Below, one piece after another: positions 1 through 6,549 of a stretch of 6,549 bases of DNA. The translations under genes were made by a program, and so were the position numbers. Under the pieces are notes generated by a model. It was not told the origin of the DNA and did no database searches. It saw only the letters and a list, made by a program, of their open reading frames with translations. Position 1 is the stretch's first letter, and every line of letters begins with the position of its first letter. The DNA is from an uncultured Bacilli bacterium (lineage in GTDB: Bacteria; Bacillota_I; Bacilli_A; RF39; UBA660), in the NCBI GenBank assembly GCA_947624695.1, contig CANQLN010000057.1, forward strand, positions 1 to 6,549, given 5' to 3'.

Positions 1-711
1 TATATGCATCCTGATATTATTGATATTAATATGGGATGTCCCGTTCCCAAAATTGCTATTAGAAGTAAAGCGGGAAGTAGTCTTTTAAAAGACAGCGAAA
101 AAGTAAGGCAAATTGTCCGGAGTGTTGTGGCAAGTGTTTCAGTTCCAGTCACTGTTAAAATGCGTTTAGGTTGGGATGAGAAAAGTATTAATGCTTCCGA
201 AATTGCTAAAATTTGTGAAGAAGAAGGGGCCAAAGCAATCTTTGTTCATGGGAGAACCAGAAGTGAAGGCTATTCGGGTAAGGCTCATTTAGACGAAATC
301 AAAAAAGTAGTGGAAAGTGTTAAGATACCAGTTATTGGTAATGGGGATATTACGGATTGCTATAGCGCTAAAAAAATGTTAGATTATTGTGGATGTCAAG
401 CCGTCATGATTGGAAGAGGAGCTTTAGGTAATCCTTGGATTTTTAAAAATTGTCTTGATTATATCGAAAAAGGTATCCCTCCCAAAGAAGTAACAAGAGC
501 GGAAAAAATAGAAATGATGCGGTATTTTACGGAAGAATTAGTCAAAGAAAAAGGCGAAGTAATTGGCATTTTAGAACTCCGAAGTAATCTTATGTATTTC
601 TTAAAGGGGCTACCTAATACTAAAGAATTAAAACTTTCTTTATGTAAGGCTAAAACTAAAGAAGAAGTCTTAAATTTATTAGAGGAATATGAAAAATTAG
701 AAGAAAGGTAA
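1..711 (+). CDS. dusB: tRNA-dihydrouridine synthase, DusB class (5' end outside window)
   Basis: This enzyme uses FMN and NADPH to reduce uridine to dihydrouridine in tRNA in the cytoplasm. The frame is open from base 1, so the ATG at 4-6 is probably internal. It enters just before the conserved DINMGCP motif, whose cysteine (codon 37-39) is the catalytic acid of the family. DusB-like motifs follow in order: VKMRLGW (lysine at 157-159), VHGRTR (histidine at 247-249) and then YSGKA, IPVIGNGDI, and IGRGALGNPWIF from about 409, which binds the FMN phosphate. The last 75 or so residues are the helical C-terminal domain. Family members are about 320 residues with the cysteine near position 100, so roughly 85 N-terminal residues are missing. 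The TAA stop lies 12 nt before the addB start, suggesting one transcript. The Dus family is very clear; the DusB subclass rests on the HGRTR and NGDITD wording. The composition looks slightly less AT-rich than addB and addA. Confidence 0.93.
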   Translation, partial: YMHPDIIDINMGCPVPKIAIRSKAGSSLLKDSEKVRQIVRSVVASVSVPVTVKMRLGWDEKSINASEIAKICEEEGAKAIFVHGRTRSEGYSGKAHLDEIKKVVESVKIPVIGNGDITDCYSAKKMLDYCGCQAVMIGRGALGNPWIFKNCLDYIEKGIPPKEVTRAEKIEMMRYFTEELVKEKGEVIGILELRSNLMYFLKGLPNTKELKLSLCKAKTKEEVLNLLEEYEKLEER

Positions 712-714
712 GGG
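710..714 (+). promoter_or_regulatory. Ribosome binding site deciding the TTG start of addB
   Basis: AAGGG overlaps the dus stop codon and sits 9 nt before TTG at 724. The dus TAA (709-711) is in the same frame as addB, so addB cannot start earlier than 712. The next in-frame candidate, ATG at 763, would remove the first predicted beta strand (EIIIC) and lacks a comparable purine box at good spacing. The site also allows terminating dus ribosomes to reinitiate. Confidence 0.55.
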
Positions 715-723
715 AAACTAATT

Positions 724-3081
724 TTGGCTACAGAAATTATTATTTGTGAAGATAGTTATAAAATGAGTATTTTAACCAAAATGATGCAAAGTCATCCTTT
801 TTCTGATGTCAAATTTTATACTAAGAAGGAATTTTTCCAAGAATATTTCTTTACTTATAATGAAGAGGCCATTGCTTATGTAACCAAAAAGTTAAACGTT
901 AAAGTTTCCCTAGCTAAGATGTATTTACAAAATTTATTCTTTTTAGAAAATAAAGAATATCATCATCCGAAATTACAGTTTTTAAAAAATTTAAAAGAGG
1001 ATTTAGATCAAAAAAAATTATTAATTTATAATCCTTTATTTAAAGATTATTTAAAGGATAAAAAAATAAAAGTAAAAGGTTATTTAACTTTAGAAAAATA
1101 TGAAGAAGAAACTTTTCGCACTTTAGGAGCTGAAATAGCAAAAGAAAAAGCGGAAAACAATTTAAAATATGTTTGGGCTTTAGCAAATATTGAAGCGGAA
1201 ATTACCTTTGTAGCCGAAAAAATAAGCAAATTAATTTTAGATGGGGTTAGTTTAAACCAAATTAAATTAATGAATGTTTCGGAAGATTATTATGATGCTT
1301 TGGAAAGAATATTTGCAATTTTTCATATTCCGGTAAAAATACCTTCTAGAATTAATTTATTAGGTTATGAAGGAGTTTTACCATTTTTAGAGGCTTTAAA
1401 AAAGGGAATAGATGTTAAAGATAAGATTATCGAAAATATGAATGAAGAAATTCAAACTAAAATAATTAATATTTTAAATAAGTATGCTTTTGTATGTGAT
1501 AACAATCTTCTTTATGATTTAGTTTATGAAGAATTTAAAAATACTTATTTAGATAATTTTGTTTTCGAAAACTATGTGGAATTAATTAAAGTTTCCGATT
1601 ATGTTTCGCCCTCTTCTTATGTTTTCTTAATGAACTTTAATGCGGGTAGTATCCCAGAATATAAAAAAGATGAAGATTATATTACGGATTTTTTAAAGGA
1701 TGAAGTAGCTCTTTATAAAACGAAAGATTATAATGAAAATTTAAAAATAAAAACGATTGCTAAAATTAAAAGTCTGAAAAATTTAGTGATAACTTATAAA
1801 TTAAAAGATAATAAAGGGGAGGCTTTTCCTTCTAGTTTAATGTCTTTACTTTCTTTAGAAGAAAGACATGATGAAAAAGACGAAACCCTTAGTTATTCCT
1901 ATTTAAATGATAAAATAAAATATGCTAAATATCTTGATGAAATGGCTAAATATGGTAATGTTCATCCTGACTTAGGTTTATATAAAAATAATATTGCTGA
2001 TTTTACTTATAAAACTTATGATAATTCTTATAAAGGTTTAAATGAAGATAGTTTAAAAGATTATTTAAAAGGAGGACTAACTTTATCTTATAGTTCTTTA
2101 AATAATTATAATAAATGTGCTTTTCGGTATTATTTAGAAAATATTTTACATTTAAACCCCTTTTTAGAAACCTTTGATACTTTTATTGGTTCTTTATTTC
2201 ATGATGTTTTAGAGAAATGCTTAAATAAGGGAGGAAGTATCTTTAAAGAAGTAGATAATTATTTAAGAGAAAAAGAAAAAATATTAGATGCTAAAGAAAA
2301 ATTTTATGTTACTAAAATTATGAAAGACATGGAATTTGTTATCAATTATTTACGAGAACAAAAAGAAGAAATTTTATTAGGGGAAGAGTATCATGAAAAA
2401 TATTTAAGTATTGATAAAAGTAGAGATATTCCGATTCACTTTGTGGGCATTATTGATAAAATTTTATATGAAAAGAAAGATGATCAGACCGTTGTAGCTA
2501 TCGTCGATTATAAAACAGGGAAAATTGAAAGTGATATTAACTATGCTTTATATGGTTTATCTTTGCAACTTCCGATTTATCTTTATTTAGTTTCCAAATC
2601 TCATCTTTTTGCAAAGCCTTTATTTGCGGGCTTCTATTTAGAACATATTTTAGATAAAGATTTAAAAAGAAGTGATGACTACGAAAGTGCTCAAAAAGAG
2701 GCATTAAAATTAAAAGGGTATTCTAATGCTAATCCTCATGTTTTAGCTTGTTTTGATAAGCATTATATGGATAGCCATTTCATTAAAAGTTTAAAGATGA
2801 AAAATGATGGTAATTTTTATTCTTATAGTAAGGTTTTAAGTAATGAAAAAATTACTAATTTAATTAATTTAACAGAAAATATTATTGATGATGATATAAC
2901 TAAGATCTTACAAGCTGAATTTCCGATTAATCCGAAAAAAATTGGTTATGGAAAGGATGTAGGGTGTTTATATTGTCCTTTTGGAGATATCTGTTATAAG
3001 AAAGAAGCCGATTATGTCATCTTAGAGGAAGTAGCTAATTTAAATTATTTAGGAGGTGAAAACAATGCCAAAGTGGACTAA
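724..3081 (+). CDS. addB: AddB-type PD-(D/E)XK nuclease with iron-sulfur cluster, compact form
   Basis: This is the AddB subunit of the AddAB helicase-nuclease, which resects DNA double-strand breaks; the AddB nuclease cuts the 5'-ended strand. Residues 1-440 are a diverged superfamily-1-like region. About 155-210 resembles the AddB segment that reads 'EAEITFVAEKI...', and about 295-370 resembles the 'FLMNFNAGSIPE...' segment leading to a PSSLM motif. No Walker A loop is present near the N-terminus. The nuclease domain runs from about 455 to 770: SSLNNYNKCAFRYYL, H493 in GSLFHDVLEK, D578 in GIIDKI, D595 and K597 in VDYKTG, and Q615 in LQLPIYLYL. C465 plus C748, C751 and C757 (C-x2-C-x5-C) match the four cysteines of the AddB 4Fe-4S cluster. 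At 785 residues it is far shorter than Bacillus subtilis AddB (about 1166), with the loss in the N-terminal half. Start TTG was chosen on the ribosome binding site at 710-714. The stop overlaps addA by 17 nt, as expected for a coupled pair. Confidence 0.88.
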   Translation: MATEIIICEDSYKMSILTKMMQSHPFSDVKFYTKKEFFQEYFFTYNEEAIAYVTKKLNVKVSLAKMYLQNLFFLENKEYHHPKLQFLKNLKEDLDQKKLLIYNPLFKDYLKDKKIKVKGYLTLEKYEEETFRTLGAEIAKEKAENNLKYVWALANIEAEITFVAEKISKLILDGVSLNQIKLMNVSEDYYDALERIFAIFHIPVKIPSRINLLGYEGVLPFLEALKKGIDVKDKIIENMNEEIQTKIINILNKYAFVCDNNLLYDLVYEEFKNTYLDNFVFENYVELIKVSDYVSPSSYVFLMNFNAGSIPEYKKDEDYITDFLKDEVALYKTKDYNENLKIKTIAKIKSLKNLVITYKLKDNKGEAFPSSLMSLLSLEERHDEKDETLSYSYLNDKIKYAKYLDEMAKYGNVHPDLGLYKNNIADFTYKTYDNSYKGLNEDSLKDYLKGGLTLSYSSLNNYNKCAFRYYLENILHLNPFLETFDTFIGSLFHDVLEKCLNKGGSIFKEVDNYLREKEKILDAKEKFYVTKIMKDMEFVINYLREQKEEILLGEEYHEKYLSIDKSRDIPIHFVGIIDKILYEKKDDQTVVAIVDYKTGKIESDINYALYGLSLQLPIYLYLVSKSHLFAKPLFAGFYLEHILDKDLKRSDDYESAQKEALKLKGYSNANPHVLACFDKHYMDSHFIKSLKMKNDGNFYSYSKVLSNEKITNLINLTENIIDDDITKILQAEFPINPKKIGYGKDVGCLYCPFGDICYKKEADYVILEEVANLNYLGGENNAKVD
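3051..3058 (+). promoter_or_regulatory. Strong ribosome binding site of addA, inside addB
   Basis: AGGAGGTG is a full match to the 16S rRNA 3' end, and AGGAGG ends 8 nt before ATG at 3065. This fixes the addA start at that ATG. The in-frame GTG at 3056 lies inside the site itself and would add only three residues. Because the site is within the last addB codons, ribosomes finishing addB should help translate addA. Confidence 0.85.
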
Positions 3082-3856
3082 AGAACAACTCCAAGCGATT
3101 AAAGAGAAGGGGAAAAATATTATTGTTTCTGCGGGAGCTGGTTCGGGTAAAACCGCAGTCTTAACTGAAAGAGTTATCGAAAAATTAAAAGAAGGTATCA
3201 AAATAAATGAACTTTTAATTTTAACTTTTACGAATGCAGCCGCCGGAGAAATGAAAGAAAGAATTAGAGCCAAAATAAATAAAGAAGCCTCTTTACAAGA
3301 TAATTTAGGATTACTAGAAAGTGCTTATATTACGACGTTTGATTCTTATACTTTATCTTTAGTTAAAAAATATAATGATATTTTAAATGTTAGTAGTAAT
3401 TTACAAATTATTGATGGCAGTATTATAAGTATTTTAAAAGAAGAATTTATGGAAGAAGTCTTTCAAGAATTATATGAAGAAGAAAATTTAGAATTTCAAA
3501 ACTTTTTAGATGTTTTTACTATTAAAAATGATAAAAGTATTAAAGACTCGCTTTTAAAAATATATGAAAAATTAACATTAATTCCTTCCTTAGATAATTT
3601 TTTAGATACTTATATTGATACTTATTTAAATGAAGATAAAATAAATAATTATATCTTAGAATATACGAATATTTTAAAAAGGAAAATAGATGAAATAGAG
3701 CCAAATATTCTTTTAATAGAAAGTATCTATCCCGATTATGCCTGTGCTTTAGAATCCTCTTTAAATAAATTAATAATCGCCTCTTCTTATGATGAAATAA
3801 AGATCTCTTTAAATAGATCAGTTCCAAGAAGACCAAATAATAGTGAAGAGATATAA
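3065..3856 (+). CDS. addA: AddA N-terminal fragment (ATPase lobe 1A with Walker A)
   Basis: This 263-residue piece is what would be made if the TAA at 3854-3856 terminates. It starts WTKEQLQAI (Q motif, Q8), then SAGAGSGKT (Walker A, K29) and LTFTNAAAGEMKERI (motif Ia, 54-67). ITTFDSY (89-95) stands where AddA proteins usually have a T-x-HSF motif. From about residue 100 it is helical and rich in E, K, I and L. It ends within a segment, VPRRPNNSEEI, that resembles the linker AddA carries before the helix leading to Walker B. With Walker A but no Walker B, motifs III-VI or nuclease, it cannot hydrolyse ATP or cut DNA by itself. It starts at ATG 3065 behind a very strong ribosome binding site and overlaps addB by 17 nt. 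Identity with AddA is secure; whether the fragment exists in the cell depends on the stop codon being real. Confidence 0.85.
   Translation: MPKWTKEQLQAIKEKGKNIIVSAGAGSGKTAVLTERVIEKLKEGIKINELLILTFTNAAAGEMKERIRAKINKEASLQDNLGLLESAYITTFDSYTLSLVKKYNDILNVSSNLQIIDGSIISILKEEFMEEVFQELYEEENLEFQNFLDVFTIKNDKSIKDSLLKIYEKLTLIPSLDNFLDTYIDTYLNEDKINNYILEYTNILKRKIDEIEPNILLIESIYPDYACALESSLNKLIIASSYDEIKISLNRSVPRRPNNSEEI
3854..3856 (+). other. Premature in-frame TAA in addA
   Basis: The codons around it read GAG ATA TAA GAG TAT. The frame before and after is continuous AddA-like sequence (NNSEEI, stop, EYKENIDNII), in a helix rich in Glu and Lys where Lys (AAA), Glu (GAA) or Gln (CAA) would each need one base change. 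TAA is also the genuine stop of dus, addB, addA and murC here, so reassignment of this codon is very unlikely. Confidence 0.85.
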
Positions 3857-4057
3857 GAGTATAAAGAGAATATTGATAATATTATTAAAGAATTAAATAA
3901 AGAATTAAGATTTAAAGATGAAGAAGAAATCAAAGAAAGTTTAAATTTAACTAAAGAATATTTAAAAGTTATTATTAATATCTTTAAAAGATTTAATAAA
4001 AAATTAAATAATTATAAAAAGAGTGGGGATTTATATGAATTTAATGATATCTCTTTA

Positions 4058-6157
4058 ATGGCAATTAAATTATTAAAAGAAAATGAGCAAATTAGAGAAG
4101 AAGTAAAAAATAGTTTTAAAGAGATATGTATTGATGAATATCAAGACACTAATGATTTACAAGAAGAATTTATTAGCCTTATTCAAAATAATAATGTTTA
4201 TATGGTGGGTGATATTAAACAATCTATTTATGGTTTTCGAAATGCTAACCCCCAAATATTTAAAGAAAAATATGATGAATATAAAGATGGTTTAAAGGGA
4301 ATAAAAATTGATTTATTAGATAATTTCCGTTCCCGTGAAGAAGTAGTCTTGGCGATTAATGAAATATTTTCGCTTATTATGGACTCTGAGATTGGGGGAG
4401 CAAGTTACCAAGAAGAACATTTAATGCGTTTTGGAAATGAAGTTTATACAAAAAATAAAAAAGAAGATAATAATTTAGCTATTTTAAATTATCCTCCTAG
4501 TGAAGAATATAAAAATAATGAAGTAGAAGCTTTTATTATTGGGAGAGATATTTTAAATAAAATAAACAATCACTATCAAGTCGTAGATAAAAAAACCAAT
4601 ACTTTAAGAGACGTTTGCTATGATGATTTTTGTATTATTATGGATCGAGGAACAGATTTTCCTCTTTATAAAAAAATATTTGAATATTTAAATATTCCGC
4701 TTTCTATTTATGAAGATAAAGTTTTAACTAAAGAAGTAGATGTTAAATTAATCAATAATTTAATTGGCTTAATTATTAAGATAAGAGAAGAAAATTTTGA
4801 TCCTGATTTTAAATATTATTTTATGAGTGTTGGACGAAGTTATTTATTTTCTTATTCTGATAATTATTTATTTGAAGTCATGAAGAAGGAAACTTTTAAA
4901 GAAACCACTTTATATGAGAAAGCTTATTCTATTGCTTCTTTAGCCTCTTCTTTAACTAGTTATGATGTTTTAAAATTAATTATTAAAGATTTTAAAGTTT
5001 ATGAAAATATACTTAAAGTTGGGGATGTTAAAGAAAGAATTATTAGATTAGATAATTTACTTAAGATGGCTAAAAATTTAAGTAATATGGGTTATACTTT
5101 AAAAATGTTTCAAGAATTTATTGCTAAAACGATTGAAAGTAAATATGAAATAAAATACCCAGAGCCTAAAGAAGATGGTTGTAGTGTTAAAATTATGAAT
5201 ATTCATAAGTCTAAAGGGTTAGAATTTAGTCTTTGTTATTTTAGTGGTTTTTATAAAACTTTTAATTTAGAAGAAATTAAAGATAAATTTACTTTTGACA
5301 AATCTTATGGTTTAATTGTTCCTTTCTTTAAAGAGGGAGTGGATGATACTATTTTATTTAGTCTACTTAAAAGTAAATATTTAAGGGAAAGTATTTCGGA
5401 GAAAATTCGGCTTTTATATGTTGCTTTAACGAGAGCTAAAGAAAAAATAATGATTGTTTGTCCCTTAGAGGTAAATAAAAAAGTTCAAGGAATAGTGGAT
5501 GATGTAACAAGAAGAAAATATAATTCTTTCTTAAGTATTATGAATTCCATTGCCAAAAATTTAGAAGATTATATTATTGATATCGATTTAGCTAAATTAA
5601 ATTTAAGTAAAAAATATTTATTTGAAAAAGAAATAGCGTTAAAAATTCCTCAAGATAAAAGAAAAATAATTTATCAAGAAATAGTGGTACCTAATCAAAT
5701 TATTCATAAGGAAAGCGCCTCTAAAAAAGAGGTGGTTTTAAGAAGTGCTCAAGATTTAAAGAAACTTGCTTATGGTAAAAGTATTCATAAAATTTTCGAA
5801 ATGACGGATTTTTTAAAGATAACTAAAGACAATCCTTATTATGAAATGATTAATAGTTTAGTTAAAAAATTAAATATTTCTAAGGAGACTAAAATATATA
5901 AAGAATATGAATTTATGTATACCAAAGATAATATTAATTATCATGGGATTATTGACTTACTTTTAGAATTTCCTGATGAAATTAAAATTGTTGATTACAA
6001 ATTAAAGAATATTGCGGATGATGCTTATCAAAAGCAACTCCAAATTTATTATAATTATGTAAAAATGGTAACATCTAAAAAAATTAGCGTTTATTTATAT
6101 AGTATTGCTAATCAAAAATTAGAAGAAGTATCTTTAAAAGAAACTATAGGAGAATAA
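4058..6157 (+). CDS. addA: AddA C-terminal fragment (Walker B, helicase motifs III-VI, RecB-like nuclease)
   Basis: The open frame actually runs from 3857, but the first ATG is at 4058, giving 699 residues. Numbered on whole AddA it holds Walker B IDEYQDTN (D357, E358), motif III GDIKQSIYGFR (D383, Q386, R392), motif IV DNFRS (R422), motif V NIHKSKGLEF (H714 to E720) and motif VI RLLYVALTRAK (R782, R790). The nuclease domain follows: GKSIHKIFE (H908), GIIDLL (D964), VDYK (D977, K979) and QLQIYY (Q991, Y995). In intact AddAB this nuclease cuts the 3'-ended strand until Chi is met. ATG 4058 lies inside the helix before Walker B and has no purine-rich ribosome binding site at useful spacing, so it is probably an internal methionine, not a start. 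Without Walker A the piece could not act as a helicase. The last codons run into the shared terminator. Confidence 0.85.
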   Translation: MAIKLLKENEQIREEVKNSFKEICIDEYQDTNDLQEEFISLIQNNNVYMVGDIKQSIYGFRNANPQIFKEKYDEYKDGLKGIKIDLLDNFRSREEVVLAINEIFSLIMDSEIGGASYQEEHLMRFGNEVYTKNKKEDNNLAILNYPPSEEYKNNEVEAFIIGRDILNKINNHYQVVDKKTNTLRDVCYDDFCIIMDRGTDFPLYKKIFEYLNIPLSIYEDKVLTKEVDVKLINNLIGLIIKIREENFDPDFKYYFMSVGRSYLFSYSDNYLFEVMKKETFKETTLYEKAYSIASLASSLTSYDVLKLIIKDFKVYENILKVGDVKERIIRLDNLLKMAKNLSNMGYTLKMFQEFIAKTIESKYEIKYPEPKEDGCSVKIMNIHKSKGLEFSLCYFSGFYKTFNLEEIKDKFTFDKSYGLIVPFFKEGVDDTILFSLLKSKYLRESISEKIRLLYVALTRAKEKIMIVCPLEVNKKVQGIVDDVTRRKYNSFLSIMNSIAKNLEDYIIDIDLAKLNLSKKYLFEKEIALKIPQDKRKIIYQEIVVPNQIIHKESASKKEVVLRSAQDLKKLAYGKSIHKIFEMTDFLKITKDNPYYEMINSLVKKLNISKETKIYKEYEFMYTKDNINYHGIIDLLLEFPDEIKIVDYKLKNIADDAYQKQLQIYYNYVKMVTSKKISVYLYSIANQKLEEVSLKETIGE

Positions 6158-6191
6158 AAAATAAGCTGCTCAGATGAACAGTTTATTTTTT
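6156..6191. terminator. Bidirectional intrinsic terminator between addA and murC
   Basis: Arms 6156-6171 (AAAAAATAAGCTGCTC) and 6176-6191 (GAACAGTTTATTTTTT) pair around a 4-nt loop, AGAT. The core CTG/CAG with flanking pairs forms the stem, and the A-run and T-run give a U-tract to transcripts from either side. In each transcript direction there is one G-U wobble and one A-C mismatch, so the stem is of moderate strength. It takes in the last two bases of the addA TAA and the whole murC stop codon (6183-6185), typical of tightly packed convergent genes. Confidence 0.75.
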
Positions 6192-6549
6192 GCCTAATAA
6201 TTTTAATCCTACTTCGTTAACGGGACCCGCTCCAATAGTAATGACTAAGTCATCTTTTTCTAAGTGGTCTTTTAAATAGGTAACGATTTTATCAAAAGTA
6301 GGAATGTAAATAACATGAGGATTATCTTTTTTAATTAAGTCTACTAGATCACTTTCTTGAACATTATAGATATTAGTTTCTCTAGCAGGGTATATAGGAG
6401 CAATAATAACATTATCAAAGTTTTTTAAAACTTCCGCAAATTCTTCTAAATGTTCTTTAGTTCTGGAGAAAGTATGCGATTGAAAGATAGCCCAATTTTG
6501 ATGGCATTTAATATTTTGAGCGGATTTTAAAGTGGAATTAATTTCCGCT
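6183..6549 (-). CDS. murC: UDP-N-acetylmuramate--L-alanine ligase, C-terminal part (5' end outside window)
   Basis: MurC uses ATP to attach L-alanine to UDP-N-acetylmuramate, the first peptide step of peptidoglycan precursor synthesis in the cytoplasm. The visible 121 residues match its C-terminal Mur-ligase domain: QSHTFSRTKEHLEEFAEVL (family form: Q-P-H-x-Y/F-S-R-T), then VIIAPIYPARE (the D-I-Y-P-A-R-E box of MurC, with Pro in place of the usual first Asp), and VITIGAGPVNEVG near the end (family form: T-x-G-A-G-D). The gene enters from the right edge one base into a codon; the catalytic ATP-binding centre lies outside the window. A full MurC is about 430-450 residues, so roughly the last quarter to third is seen. 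It is convergent with addA, separated by 25 nt that hold the terminator. Its presence shows a walled bacterium, not a true mollicute. MurD, MurE and MurF differ in these motifs, so MurC is the confident choice. Confidence 0.9.
   Translation of the reverse strand, partial: AEINSTLKSAQNIKCHQNWAIFQSHTFSRTKEHLEEFAEVLKNFDNVIIAPIYPARETNIYNVQESDLVDLIKKDNPHVIYIPTFDKIVTYLKDHLEKDDLVITIGAGPVNEVGLKLLGKK

Larger units (their letters stand above)
3065..6157 (+). pseudogene. addA: addA, ATP-dependent helicase/nuclease subunit A, interrupted by one in-frame TAA
   Basis: Read as one gene, this frame spans 1030 codons, of which codon 264 (3854-3856) is TAA. It has the complete motif order of AddA, the superfamily 1A motor and second nuclease of AddAB: Q motif, Walker A, motif Ia, Walker B (DEYQDTN), GDIKQSIYGFR, NFRS, IHKSKGLEF, RLLYVALTRAK, then a RecB-type nuclease domain with H908, D964, D977, K979 and Q991. 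There is no frameshift: translation of 3857-4057 in the same frame gives AddA-like sequence joining both halves, including GDLYEFNDISLMAIKLLKEN just before Walker B. About 1030 residues is shorter than B. subtilis AddA (about 1232) but has every domain. The break is either a real nonsense mutation, a base error, or rarely a recoded codon. If real, the gene is non-functional. The two halves are described separately. Confidence 0.8.

Noticed and set aside
1010..1017. Run of eight A residues in addB as a possible slippage or phase-variation site
   Set aside because: The frame is intact, A-runs are common in such AT-rich coding sequence, and nothing else suggests phase variation.
1192..1198. GAAGCGG, identical to the Staphylococcus aureus Chi site, with scattered AGCGG (B. 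subtilis Chi) at 69, 498, 1149 and 6519
   Set aside because: Chi sequences differ between genera and a few short matches, mostly in Glu/Ala-type codons, prove nothing. A genome-wide over-representation and strand-bias test would be needed.
2070..2075. Internal AGGAGG within addB just before the nuclease domain
   Set aside because: No ATG, GTG or TTG follows at usable spacing; the bases simply encode Lys-Gly-Gly.
3056..3058. GTG as an upstream start for addA
   Set aside because: It lies within the AGGAGGTG ribosome binding site; ATG at 3065 is at ideal spacing and matches the usual AddA N-terminus.
3049..3273. Open frame of 74 codons on the minus strand
   Set aside because: It lies opposite the Walker A and motif Ia region of addA, which is clearly coding on the plus strand, and the product resembles no family.
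3540..3836. Open frame of 98 codons on the minus strand
   Set aside because: It is antisense to AddA coding sequence; its low-complexity Leu/Tyr/Lys product is the mirror of AT-rich plus-strand codons.
3854..3856. Stop-codon reassignment as an explanation of the TAA in addA
   Set aside because: TAA ends dus, addB, addA and murC at their expected C-termini, and no other internal TAA is needed. TGA does not appear in frame and Trp is TGG, so there is no sign of a mollicute code either.

Overview
The window is very AT-rich, uses TTA heavily for leucine, and ends every complete or terminal gene with TAA. Tryptophan is always TGG and no gene frame contains TGA, so the standard bacterial code (table 11) fits. 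A Bacillota-type AddA/AddB pair, strong AGGAGG-type ribosome binding sites and a murC gene point to a low-GC, walled member of the Bacilli. An uncultured, compact-genome gut lineage near the Erysipelotrichales or RF39 is my guess at a finer placement; the sequence does not prove it.

Layout. Positions 1-711 (+) hold the 3' part of a DusB-class tRNA-dihydrouridine synthase whose first roughly 85 codons lie outside the window. Positions 724-3081 (+) hold a complete, unusually short AddB-type nuclease with a TTG start. Positions 3065-6157 (+) hold addA, the helicase-nuclease partner, which starts inside the end of addB. The addA frame is broken by one in-frame TAA at 3854-3856, yet the same frame stays open and homologous on both sides, so only a single codon is lost. 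Positions 6183-6549 (-) hold the C-terminal third of MurC, convergent with addA. A 36-nt inverted repeat at 6156-6191 lies between the two genes, takes in parts of both stop codons, and looks like a shared bidirectional terminator.

How the genes work together. AddA and AddB normally form one complex that resects double-strand breaks and loads RecA at recombination hotspots. AddB here keeps its nuclease residues and its four iron-sulfur cysteines. AddA would have every helicase and nuclease motif if the internal stop were read through or is an error. If the stop is real, the strain lacks a functional AddAB. dus, addB and addA are so tightly packed (12-nt gap, then a 17-nt overlap) that they very likely share a transcript. 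No promoter was recognised in the window.

The window reads as an ordinary housekeeping region. I found no mobile element, CRISPR array, RNA gene or undescribed system. The point most worth checking is the addA nonsense codon.
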